A stretch of 64,000 bases of DNA, from positions 21,024-85,023 of the forward strand of contig JAJDEW010000010.1 in the NCBI GenBank assembly GCA_029259595.1, in the 5' to 3' direction. The notes under the pieces are model-generated. The model was not told the DNA's origin and did no database searches. It saw nothing but the letters and a program-made list of their open reading frames with translations. This document shows, piece after piece, positions 26,783 through 34,807 of the stretch. Numbering within the stretch: the first letter of the stretch is position 1; each line of letters starts with the position of its first letter. The stretch comes from Planctomycetota bacterium (GTDB taxonomy: Bacteria; Planctomycetota; UBA1135; GCA-002686595). Both the position numbers and the translations under genes were made by a program.

Positions 26783-27874
26783 ATGTCTGTTCTTTCCACG
26801 GCCTTTGCCGTTCTCGCCGTCGCGGGCGGGTTCCAAGACGCCCGGCCGAGCGCCGACGCGCTGCCCGCCGACGTCCGCTTCCACACGCGTCACTTCGCCA
26901 CCTCGGGCGCCGGGGCCGACGCCCAGCTCGTCGCTCTGTCGCCCGAGGGTCGCGTCCTGCGCCATTCGCTGGCCGCCACGTCCTTCGTCTTCGGTCCGGG
27001 CGAACGCGTCGCGCTCCTCGGGCCGGAGCTGGACGGCGAGCGCGTCTTGCGCGTCCTCGACCGCACGCTCGAACAGCGCCTCGTCCGCACGGTCGGCGCG
27101 GACCGCGCCGTGCGACTCTCCGCACAGGGCCTGGTCCTGGTTCCGCGTGCCGACCATGCGGCCGGGACGGCGATCGAGCTCGAGTTCCTGGACACTCAGG
27201 GGCGTTCGCTCGCGAGCTTCCAGGAGCGCGAAGGGCGCCTGCTGGACGTCGTCGCGCAGCCTGCCGGTGGCTGGGTCGCGCTCTGGACCGGACCCGAGGG
27301 CGGGCACGTCGTGGCGCGCTTCGATGACCACGGCACCCTCCTGTGGCGACACGTCGTCCCTTCGGAGGTCGCGCCGCTCGTGGTGACCGCCGCACGCACG
27401 GGCTACACGGCCATCGTCACGACCTCGGTCTTCGGCGCGAGCACGCTCGAGCTGCTCGATCGCGGCGGGCGCGTCGTCGCACGGCTCGACGAGGCGCCCG
27501 CGGCTTGCGTCGCGACCTTCGCGCCCGACGGACGGACCTTGGCCCTGCGCAGCGACGAAGCCGTGACGTTGGTCGCGAGCCGTGACGCGCGCGTTCTGTG
27601 GCGACGCCCGGTGCGCGACGTGGCGGCCCATGGCGATGGTCTGGCCTTCTCCGACGACGGGCGCTCGCTCGCGACCGTTTCGCTCGCGCTGGATGCGCGC
27701 GCGGAGCCGACGGCGGTTACCTACCAGGTGTTCCGTTCCGCCGACGGACGCAGTCTGAGTTCGCGTCCCGTGCCGTCCGCCGACGCTCGCGGTCTTTCGG
27801 TCGTTTCCCTCGAGCACGCCGTCGACGGCTGGCAGCTCGTCACCCGTTCCGGCCGTTGGTCGCTCGACTCGTGA
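26783..27874 (+). CDS. Secreted beta-propeller-like protein, function unknown
   Basis: This 363-residue protein has a short N-terminal signal (MSVLSTAFAVLAVAGGFQD). The body is made of repeated strands with turns such as ALSPEGRVLRH, LEFLDTQGRSLAS, VARFDDHGTLLW, ATFAPDGRTLALRS and LAFSDDGRSLATVS, the feel of a WD40/PQQ-type propeller with six to seven blades. No active-site motif was seen. It lies 17 bases upstream of the M23-like gene on the same strand, so the two are probably one operon, and it is divergent from the sulfatase-fold lipoprotein gene. Confidence 0.72.
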   Translation: MSVLSTAFAVLAVAGGFQDARPSADALPADVRFHTRHFATSGAGADAQLVALSPEGRVLRHSLAATSFVFGPGERVALLGPELDGERVLRVLDRTLEQRLVRTVGADRAVRLSAQGLVLVPRADHAAGTAIELEFLDTQGRSLASFQEREGRLLDVVAQPAGGWVALWTGPEGGHVVARFDDHGTLLWRHVVPSEVAPLVVTAARTGYTAIVTTSVFGASTLELLDRGGRVVARLDEAPAACVATFAPDGRTLALRSDEAVTLVASRDARVLWRRPVRDVAAHGDGLAFSDDGRSLATVSLALDARAEPTAVTYQVFRSADGRSLSSRPVPSADARGLSVVSLEHAVDGWQLVTRSGRWSLDS

Positions 27875-27891
27875 GCCCGCGAGGACTTCCC

Positions 27892-29697
27892 ATGCAATCT
27901 CGACACACACGCTCCATGCTTTCCTCTCACCTGCTCGCCGGCGTGCTCGCCTGCACCGCTCTCGCGAACGTCTCCTCCTCCCAGGTCCGACCGGCTGGAC
28001 CGCCCGTGCGCGTGGCGCCGGATCGCTTCCTGGTCGTTCCGAACTACGGAACGGGCGAGATGGTGGCCCTCTGGCGCGACCTGCCGAACGAGACCGGCTA
28101 TGAGATCCTGAGGGCCGAGACGGGCGGCGCGCTCGCGCTCGTCGCGACGCTTGCGGCGAACACGGACTCCTGGATCGACGGGACCGCCGACGTCACGAAG
28201 GAGTACCTCTACGCCATCCGGGCCCGCTACGGAGCGGTGACCTCCGCACGCTCGCGGATCGTCCGCCAAGGCTTCGGCACCGTGTGGCCCGCACCGGCGA
28301 CGCACGAGCTCCTGCACGGGTGGATGGACACGATCGGAACCGCCGGGCAGTGGGGGGACGGCTTCCACGTCGGCGTCGACATTCAGCGCGTCGGAACCGG
28401 CAACAAGGTCCTGGCCGCGCGCGGAGGTCTCGTGACTCACGCCACCGACGGACCGAACGGCGTCGTCAACATCCTCTACCTCGACGGAGCCAGCACCTTC
28501 CTGGTGCAGACCAACCACATCGATGCGCCCCTGGTGCGGCCTGGCCAGAGCGTCTATCCGGGTCAGGAGATCGCGAAGATCTCCGAGCGTCACTTCCCCG
28601 TGGACTTCGTCGACCACATCCACTTCGTCACGATGACGAACGCGTCGACGTTCCGGCCGCTCAACCCGCTCCTGATCTTCTCGGCCGCGGCCGACCGGGA
28701 TCCGGGTGGCAACACGCCCGGGCTGGTCGACCACGGCGGCGACGGCAGCGTGTTCTACCGCGTTCAGGGCGGCGGTCCGTTGACCGTCGACGCGACGCAC
28801 CCGGCCCACGGCGACCTCGACATCATCGTCGAGCTCTCGGACGAGATGGGGACCAGCCCCGACCAGATTCCGTCGCTGATCGCCTACGCGATCGAGCCGC
28901 CTGCTCCGGCCTTGGGCGTCGTTCACCATGGCGTGAAGTCGACGGGCCTTCCGTATGTGCTCTTCTTCACGGACACGACCTGCTACTCGTGCGACATCTC
29001 GGTGGCCGCAGCCACGGCTCTGCACGCCAAGCTCGTCGACACGACCAAGAACTACGGCGCGACGATCCCGGGCTTTCCCTGGCAGAACTTCAAGCACTAC
29101 GTCATCACGAACACGAAGGGTCTCGACGGCAGCGCCGGCAACGTGGACGAGGGTCAGTACTGGAACACGAACGCCAAGAACGACGGAACGGATGACGGAG
29201 TGCCTCACGCGAACTTCGCCGGCAAGCCGGACACGACGAAGGCCACGGAAGCGCGTTTCCCCGACGGCGACTACACGGTCCGCGTCCACACCGCCGACCT
29301 GGTCCACAACAACACGGACATCTCCTGGACCGTGCGGCTCGAGAACTTCCACCCGATCGTCGTCGAGACCGACCCGCCGATGGGCGCCGAACTGCCCGCC
29401 GGCACCGACGAGGTCGGCGACCTGACGGTGATCTTCAACGAGCCGATGGACATGACCGTTCCGGCCGCTTCCATCCTCGCCATCGCCGGTGGTGCGACCC
29501 TGCACGACCAGGTCTGGATCAATCCCCACACGATCAAGTTCACCGCCAAGGGCCTGGTCGACGGCAACGCCTACACGCTGATCGTCAAGGCACTCGCCAA
29601 GGACCGCCCCGGCACCCCCGGCGGCCGCGCTCTCGACGGCAACAAGGATGGGGTCGGCGGCGACGACTACCTGACGAACTTCCACATCGGATTCTGA
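27892..29697 (+). CDS. Secreted M23/LytM-like metallopeptidase with FN3 and SbsA Ig-like domains
   Basis: This 601-residue protein has a signal peptide (~1-30). A fibronectin-III-like domain follows (~40-120, GYEILRAETGG and YLYAIRARY). Next is an M23 fold (~135-260) with zinc and catalytic residues in place: HVGVD (His159, Asp163), NHID (His209) and DHIH (His242, His244), plus the lipoyl-like VRPGQSVYPGQEIAKI. The middle ~250 residues are unassigned and contain CYSCD (a CxxC) and a Lys/Asn/Asp-rich stretch. The C-terminus is an SbsA-type Ig-like domain (VVETDPPMGAELPAG, TVIFNEPMD, GNAYTLIVK). The residues fit peptidoglycan hydrolase activity. The ATG at 27892 gives a 17-base gap from the upstream gene. 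A very stable hairpin follows. Confidence 0.82.
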   Translation: MQSRHTRSMLSSHLLAGVLACTALANVSSSQVRPAGPPVRVAPDRFLVVPNYGTGEMVALWRDLPNETGYEILRAETGGALALVATLAANTDSWIDGTADVTKEYLYAIRARYGAVTSARSRIVRQGFGTVWPAPATHELLHGWMDTIGTAGQWGDGFHVGVDIQRVGTGNKVLAARGGLVTHATDGPNGVVNILYLDGASTFLVQTNHIDAPLVRPGQSVYPGQEIAKISERHFPVDFVDHIHFVTMTNASTFRPLNPLLIFSAAADRDPGGNTPGLVDHGGDGSVFYRVQGGGPLTVDATHPAHGDLDIIVELSDEMGTSPDQIPSLIAYAIEPPAPALGVVHHGVKSTGLPYVLFFTDTTCYSCDISVAAATALHAKLVDTTKNYGATIPGFPWQNFKHYVITNTKGLDGSAGNVDEGQYWNTNAKNDGTDDGVPHANFAGKPDTTKATEARFPDGDYTVRVHTADLVHNNTDISWTVRLENFHPIVVETDPPMGAELPAGTDEVGDLTVIFNEPMDMTVPAASILAIAGGATLHDQVWINPHTIKFTAKGLVDGNAYTLIVKALAKDRPGTPGGRALDGNKDGVGGDDYLTNFHIGF

Positions 29698-29772
29698 CGG
29701 TCGTTCGAGCCGGCCACTCCCGCGCGAAGGCGCGTGCGCCGCGACGTGACGAGCGGGGGTGATTGACGCACC

Positions 29773-29808
29773 GACGGGGGGAGGGGTCTTCGACCCCGTC
29801 CCCCCGTC
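29773..29808. terminator. Strong hairpin between convergent genes
   Basis: The left arm GACGGGGGGAGGGGTC (29773-29788) pairs with a right arm ending at 29808, with a 3-base loop and one bulged base. It lies between the convergent M23-like and DUF2330 genes and probably terminates both. A poly-T tract is absent on the plus strand. Confidence 0.75.
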
Positions 29809-29841
29809 CTCGGATCTCCGCACCTCTGAAGCGCGGCTCTG

Positions 29842-32481
29842 TCAGCGTGAGCCTTGACGTTCGGTGCTCGACACGAAGCGGCGGAAGCGCCGCTGATCGC
29901 CGAGCCCTTGGGCCTCCAGCAGGCGCGCCGCCGCACCGGGCCCTTCGACGGCGTCCCAGACCTCGAGCCAGACCGCCGGGTCGCCGCCGTCGCCGCCGGG
30001 CATCGAGAACGACAGGAGGTTCGCGAGCGCCCAGCTGTTCAGGTTGTTGTGGATCTGGCGCTTCTCGGCCGTGAGGCCACGGTCATCGCACCACACGTGC
30101 CAGGCGATCAGGTTGCGCAGCAGCTCGCGCGCCTCCGGTTTCGTCCACGCGAGTCCGGGCAGGAACAACGGGCCGCCCGTCCACGGCACGCGCTCGGCCT
30201 TCGGCGCGAAGCGCAGCGCGGTCAAGACCGGCGTCGCCGCGTCCAGCTCGCCCTGCGCCGCGAGGGTCGCGAGGCAGCCGGCCGCGAGGCGGCGGGCCGC
30301 TTGGTTCTCGTCCGTGAACAGGTTCGTGACGAACTCGCGCGGAGCCCGCCCGAGGACCAGCGGCAGAAGCTCCGCCTGCAAGCGCTGCGAGCGCGAGAGG
30401 ACATCGAGCACGAGCGAGAGGGACGGCGCGCTGTCGCTCGCGAGCAGCCCGGCCCACTTCGTCGCGACCGGCCGCACGAGCGCGGCGTAGCTCGCCGTGG
30501 CTTCCGAGAAGGCGGCCAGCGCGCGCGGGTTCTCCGAGCGTCGCACCTGCGCGGCCAGCAGCCACAGGTGGACGAGGCGCTCCCCGTCCCGTTCGGCCTC
30601 CGTCCCGAGCGTGAGCAGGGCGCGATCCGCCTCGCGCCCGTCGACGTCGGCGAGCTCGAGCACCGCACGACCGCGTTGCGTCATGGAAACACCGTCGCGA
30701 ACGAGCGCCGCGAGCCGTGCGACGCGTGCACGCGTCTCGTCCGCTTCTTCCTGCAGATCGCGCGGTGGCTCGGCACAGATCAGGACGCATGTTTCGGCTT
30801 CCGCTTGCCGCGCGCGCGGCTCCGTGGTCGGAGCGATGGCAGCGAGCGTCGCGTGCCCGTCGTCGCGTGCTGGCTGGCGCGGCGGAGGAGCACTGCAGAA
30901 GAAGACGCGCGCCGTGGGTTCTGCGGGCTCTGCTTGCTGCGCGTGCGGAATTCCGGCCAGGCCGAGGAGAGCGAGCGCGAAGAGCGCGGCCGTCGAACGG
31001 CGTGGTGCGAGAACGCCTGCGGTCCGTGGTGAGCGCACCACGAGGAACAGGCCGAACAGCGCGAGGGCGAGCGCTCCGAAACGGACCGAGCTCGGGACGC
31101 GCGCGAGGAAGCCGCCGTCGAGGTCTCCGCCGTCGCCGCGAAACAGCGTTCCGCCGAAGGCCGGCGCCGGCCCGCAGTGGCGTGCGTCGTACTCGCTCTT
31201 CGTGTTGTCGCCGCGAGGCATGCGGTAGGCCGCGAAGGTCAGGTTCTCCGATGCGATCACGTCGCGCTGGAAGTCGCCGTCGATGACGGTCAGCGTCATG
31301 CCCGCGAGTTCGTCGAGGGCCACCGTGACCATGCGCTCGCGCTCGGTGGCGAGGACTTCGGCATGCAGGGCGTCCAGCTCGGGACCGCGCAGCCCGAGCT
31401 CTTCCCCGATCTCGAGCAAGTCCTTTTCGATCTGCTCGTGCTCGTGCAAGAGCGCGCGCAGCCGCACCGCCAGGAGATCCGAGGCGAAGAGCTCACGCGC
31501 GATGCCGGAGTGCTGTAGCGGGTCGCGTTCCTGGGCGAGACCGCTCCTACGCCAGTCGGGGATCTCGGACAGGCTGCCCCCGACGACGCGCAGCGGCAAA
31601 GGGTCGGTGACGTTGCGGTACAGCTGCCAACCCGGGATCTGGCGCACGACCATGCTCGCGGGCAGGTTGGCGATGCGCGTGGGCTCGTCCGTCAGGACGT
31701 AGACGACGTTGCGCAGCTCGCCCTCGTTGAAAGCCGACAGCCGCATCGGAACGACGAACTCGTTCGTGAAGAAGCGAAAGCCCATGGCCTGCACGTGGCC
31801 GTCGAAGGACGAGCCGGGTCGCAGCGCCGTGTTGGTCGCACGCATGCCGGGCCGTGGGTCGGCCCCGTCCTTGTTCCCGACCCGCGCCTTGACCGCGACG
31901 AAGCACCAGCCGTCGGCGACGTACTCGGCGCAGGTCACGTCCATACCTTCGGGATAGCGGAAGCCGTGCTCCTCCATCCAGCGCTTCAAGGCGTCCGCAC
32001 TGCCCGCTTCGAGCACGGCCACCTCGTACATGCCGACGGCCTCGCGCCGCAACACGGCGACCTCTTCCGACTCGGTCTTCAGCCGCAGGCCGTTCTCGCG
32101 CATCGCCGCTCCGGCGGGAGCGACGCTGTCGCAAACCATGTAGCGCACGCTCAGGTCGACGACGACCTCCGGCGGATCGACGGCCGCCGCGACGTGCGGA
32201 AAGACGTCGTCGGCCACCTTGCGGATCGCCGGCGGCGTCGGGAACGGAATGAGCATCCCGAACTCCTCGACCTTCCCGGTGAAGCCCGGTCGCAGGACGA
32301 TCGACTCGATCCCGTCCTTGTAGAACACGTACGTCTTCTGCAGACCGACGCGCGCGATCGGCACCGGACCGCTTCCGAAGCGGATCGGCGGCACCATGCC
32401 GCACGGATCGGCATGACTCGCCGTCGGCAAGAGCGCCGTCATCACGGCCAACGTTTGGGCGAACAGGTCTCTCCACTTCAT
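29842..32481 (-). CDS. DUF2330-like secreted/membrane protein with helical C-terminal domain
   Basis: This 879-residue protein has a signal peptide (ALLPTASHADPCG) followed by an N-terminal domain resembling DUF2330 (residues ~25-330: CGMVPPIRFG, QKTYVFYKDGIESIVLRPGF, FGMLIPFPTPP). Two hydrophobic helices lie near ~475 and ~505 (FGALALALFGLFLVV and AALFALALLGLAGI). The C-terminal ~330 residues are helical with HEAT-like repeats and a few cysteines (RVFFCSAPP, CVLICAEPP). No function is known for DUF2330. It overlaps the upstream cysteine-containing gene by four bases when that gene is read through its internal TGA, so the two should act together. Confidence 0.8.
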   Translation of the reverse strand: MKWRDLFAQTLAVMTALLPTASHADPCGMVPPIRFGSGPVPIARVGLQKTYVFYKDGIESIVLRPGFTGKVEEFGMLIPFPTPPAIRKVADDVFPHVAAAVDPPEVVVDLSVRYMVCDSVAPAGAAMRENGLRLKTESEEVAVLRREAVGMYEVAVLEAGSADALKRWMEEHGFRYPEGMDVTCAEYVADGWCFVAVKARVGNKDGADPRPGMRATNTALRPGSSFDGHVQAMGFRFFTNEFVVPMRLSAFNEGELRNVVYVLTDEPTRIANLPASMVVRQIPGWQLYRNVTDPLPLRVVGGSLSEIPDWRRSGLAQERDPLQHSGIARELFASDLLAVRLRALLHEHEQIEKDLLEIGEELGLRGPELDALHAEVLATERERMVTVALDELAGMTLTVIDGDFQRDVIASENLTFAAYRMPRGDNTKSEYDARHCGPAPAFGGTLFRGDGGDLDGGFLARVPSSVRFGALALALFGLFLVVRSPRTAGVLAPRRSTAALFALALLGLAGIPHAQQAEPAEPTARVFFCSAPPPRQPARDDGHATLAAIAPTTEPRARQAEAETCVLICAEPPRDLQEEADETRARVARLAALVRDGVSMTQRGRAVLELADVDGREADRALLTLGTEAERDGERLVHLWLLAAQVRRSENPRALAAFSEATASYAALVRPVATKWAGLLASDSAPSLSLVLDVLSRSQRLQAELLPLVLGRAPREFVTNLFTDENQAARRLAAGCLATLAAQGELDAATPVLTALRFAPKAERVPWTGGPLFLPGLAWTKPEARELLRNLIAWHVWCDDRGLTAEKRQIHNNLNSWALANLLSFSMPGGDGGDPAVWLEVWDAVEGPGAAARLLEAQGLGDQRRFRRFVSSTERQGSR

Positions 32482-32633
32482 ACTTCACTTTCCTCGAGTT
32501 TGACTTCGAGCTCGACGCGGACCGCCTCGTGCTCTGTTCCGTTGCTGATCCAGATCCGTTCCACGACGACGGCGGGCGCGCCGTCCTCCACGACCGTGAA
32601 CCACGGTCCGCCCACGAAGTGGACGCCTTCGAT
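32478..32633 (-). other. In-frame C-terminal extension after an internal TGA
   Basis: After the TGA at 32634-32636 the same frame stays open for 51 more codons, to the TGA at 32478-32480. It reads IEGVHFVGGPWFTVVEDG, then VVVERIWISNGTEHEAV and ends LEVKLEESEV. The composition looks like real protein. Its stop overlaps the start of the DUF2330 gene as ATGA, as in other gene pairs here. It is most simply the rest of the gene at 32634-33179, cut by a nonsense mutation or a base-calling error. Confidence 0.65.
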
Positions 32634-33179
32634 TCACAAGCGCGCCCACAGGTGGTCGACGCCGACCCGGCGGACCGTTCCGCTGATCTCCGGCGGCTGC
32701 AGGTCGTGCGTGAGCTCGGGAAACAGATGCTGTTTCTCGTCGAGCGGCACGCGCGCCTCGAGCACGGCGCGTTCGTGCCCGGCGTCGTTCACGAGCCTGA
32801 CCCGCAGCAACGCTCGTGTGCGTGCGAGCTCGCGTTCGAGCCAGGCCGCGCGTTCGGCGTCGAGCCCGGCCAGACCCAGCTCGGCCACGAGCTCCCGCGT
32901 GCGCGCCCCGTGGAACAGGAGGGTTTCCAGCGCCACGCTGCCCGCGGCCAGCGGCTCGCGCGCCAGGCGGGCCACGAGCGCGCGAAACTCATCCGCGTCC
33001 AGCTCGGCCGCCGGCGCCGGGACCGCCGCACAACCCGTCGCGCAGACTTCGGGCGCGGCACCGCCGCCGCCCCGTCCCGTCGTCGGCGGGTCGCAGACGA
33101 GCGGGTCGAGAGGAGCCGCTGTCCAGAGGGGCCAGGCCAGGCCAGCCAGCAAGAATCCGATTCCCATGGTCGTTCGCAT
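32634..33179 (-). CDS. Hypothetical secreted protein, probably truncated by an internal TGA
   Basis: This 181-residue protein has a single N-terminal hydrophobic segment (MRTTMGIGFLLAGLAWPLW), then a short Cys/Gly-rich stretch (LVCDPP, VCATGCAAVPAP) and a helical charged body with ARLAREPLAAG and AWLERELARTRALLRVRLVND. The end, DHLWARL then TGA, is abrupt. In the same frame another 51 codons follow that end exactly at the next gene's start, so the original protein was probably about 233 residues. No function was recognised. It is the first gene of a likely two-gene operon with the DUF2330 gene. Confidence 0.65.
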   Translation of the reverse strand: MRTTMGIGFLLAGLAWPLWTAAPLDPLVCDPPTTGRGGGGAAPEVCATGCAAVPAPAAELDADEFRALVARLAREPLAAGSVALETLLFHGARTRELVAELGLAGLDAERAAWLERELARTRALLRVRLVNDAGHERAVLEARVPLDEKQHLFPELTHDLQPPEISGTVRRVGVDHLWARL

Positions 33180-33272
33180 CGCACGTGCCCTCCTCGGGGT
33201 CACCTCCACAACGCCGCGGCGGCGTGCACTCTTGGCCGCGCCTCGAAGGAAGTCGCAAAAAGGCGAGGGGGA

Positions 33273-33293
33273 GCCGGGGCGAAGCGCCCCGGC
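33273..33293 (-). terminator. Possible intrinsic terminator on the minus strand
   Basis: A 9-bp perfect stem GCCGGGGCG / CGCCCCGGC with a 3-base loop is followed on the minus strand, about ten bases later, by CTTTTTGCG. The T run is not directly adjacent to the stem, which weakens the call. It would end transcription coming from the gene at 33717-34511. Confidence 0.4.
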
Positions 33294-33382
33294 CCGGCCA
33301 GGAGGGCGTGGAGGCGCGGGGCAGGCCGGGAGGCGGCGCTGGTTCCGCAGTGCCGGGCCCGTTCGCCCTCGCCTTCGGGCGG

Positions 33383-33582
33383 ACTGTGCCACCTGGGTGG
33401 TGACGACGCACCCGAGGCTCCGGCCCGAGCTCGAGTTGGGACGATCCAGGGCCTGGGGCCTCCGTCATGACCCTGCTCAGGCTCTCGAAGCCTCGAAAAG
33501 GGTCCTCAGAGGGTCAGCAAGGCCCTTCCAGCGGACACTCCAGCGACGTGCCCGCTGGGGATCCCCACCCAGGTGGCACAGT
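33383..33582. repeat. Perfect 18-bp inverted repeat around a 164-base core
   Basis: ACTGTGCCACCTGGGTGG at 33383-33400 is the exact reverse complement of CCACCCAGGTGGCACAGT at 33565-33582. Each arm also contains a small internal palindrome (CCACC-2-GGTGG). No open frame with protein-like codon use lies between them and no obvious target-site duplication flanks them. Length and spacing resemble a small non-autonomous mobile element or a structured RNA, but neither is proven. Confidence 0.7.
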
Positions 33583-33716
33583 TTCTTGGCATGACCCGGG
33601 GGTGGGCGTCGCTCTAGACCTCGATGACGCTGCCCCGTTCGTTGCCCACGGCCTGCCCGAACTCCCGCTCCTGCCCGGCCGCTATTAAAGGGTGCCCCGC
33701 CGGCCGCGAAGCCTCC

Positions 33717-34511
33717 CTAGGCTTCGTCGGTGGGCTTCTTGAGCTTGGCGAGCAGGGCGGCCTGCTTGCGTCGCATCTCGGCCAGGAGGTCCGGCGCTTC
33801 TCCGGACTCCGGGGGCGCTTGGGGCTTTTTGCCCGACGCAGTTTCCGCTTCCGCAGCCGGCCCGGGAGCCGGGGCTTGCCCCCCTCGGGAGCGCTCGGCC
33901 AGTTGCCGCTTCATCTGCTCGAGCAGGCTCGGGGCGGGGGCCTGCGGTTCGCTCTCGGCCCCAGCCGCCTCGTCACGCTGCTGGAGGAGCTCCGCCTGCT
34001 TGCGCCGCATCGCCGCCAAGAGATCGGAGGCGCCCGGGCTCGGCGCGTCGACCGGGGGCGGCGGGGGGTCCGGGTCCGGCGCGGCGTCGGATTCGACGGG
34101 CGCCGGCTCGCTGGTCGCGGGCTCCGGGGGCGTGAAGAGCTCGCCATAGCTCTCCTCGAAGACCATCCGCGGAGGTTCGGCCGAGAGCCCGCGCTTCGGC
34201 GGCGCCTCGGCCTCGTGAGCGGACGGCTCGGATTCGAGCGTCCTGTCCGCGTCGTCGTCGGGTTCGACGACGTCCTGGGGATAGGCGTAGTCGGCCGGCG
34301 GGGGCGCGGATTCGTCCCGCGACGGCGGGCCGGAGCTCGAATCGTCGGCTTCGAAGGTGCCGTACGACGGCGGCGACAGGAGCGGGTCGGCCCCGGGTTC
34401 GGGCTGCGCCGGCGGAGCGTCGGGATACGGCTCGGAGAAGGCCGTCTTGCCGTCGTCCTCGGACTCGTCGAACGAGTCCAGGTCGAATTCCTCGTCGTCG
34501 TTTGCAGCCAT
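33717..34511 (-). CDS. Acidic, proline-rich protein with three LLxxM(R/K)R helical motifs
   Basis: This 264-residue protein starts with an Asp/Glu-rich segment (NDDEEFDLDSFDESEDDG) and continues as a long Pro/Glu/Ser-rich, probably disordered chain. Three similar short helices lie in its second half: DLLAAMRRKQAELL (~163-176), LLEQMKRQLAERS (~196-208) and DLLAEMRRKQAALLAKLKKP (~241-260). The spacing suggests three copies of a peptide that binds the same partner. The ATG at 34511 is chosen because the preceding in-frame codons are Arg-rich and non-protein-like. It is divergent (296 bases) from the first gene of the type VI cluster, so shared regulation is possible. No family was recognised. 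Confidence 0.7.
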   Translation of the reverse strand: MAANDDEEFDLDSFDESEDDGKTAFSEPYPDAPPAQPEPGADPLLSPPSYGTFEADDSSSGPPSRDESAPPPADYAYPQDVVEPDDDADRTLESEPSAHEAEAPPKRGLSAEPPRMVFEESYGELFTPPEPATSEPAPVESDAAPDPDPPPPPVDAPSPGASDLLAAMRRKQAELLQQRDEAAGAESEPQAPAPSLLEQMKRQLAERSRGGQAPAPGPAAEAETASGKKPQAPPESGEAPDLLAEMRRKQAALLAKLKKPTDEA

Positions 34512-34807
34512 GGTGAAGCGCCCAAGGAGGGGCGCCGCGCCCCGCGATCGTACCACGGGTGCTCGTCGCGAACGGAGCGCGCGACGGCGTCGAATCGAAG
34601 GAAACCGTCCGCCTCCCGGCTCGCGCGCGGCCATCGTGCCGTGATCGAAGGCTCAGGAGGGGATTGCTACACTTGGCCCCTGTCCGCACGGTGCGTCCCG
34701 TCGCGCGGAACGACGAACCAGGGGCAGTCACCGTGCCCGCCCTCGTTCGAGGGGATCGGCCAGAACATCGAGCCGGACCTGGTGCCGGACTTCAAGGAGG
34801 TGCAGAG

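Larger units (their letters stand above)
33180..33716. other. Non-coding island of 537 bases
   Basis: No reading frame here has the codon pattern of its neighbours. The stretch holds a perfect 18-bp inverted repeat (33383-33400 and 33565-33582), a short GC-rich hairpin followed on the minus strand by five T, and a TATTAAA-like run near 33683. The minus-strand gene at 33717 ends here and the next minus-strand gene starts at 33179. Confidence 0.7.
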
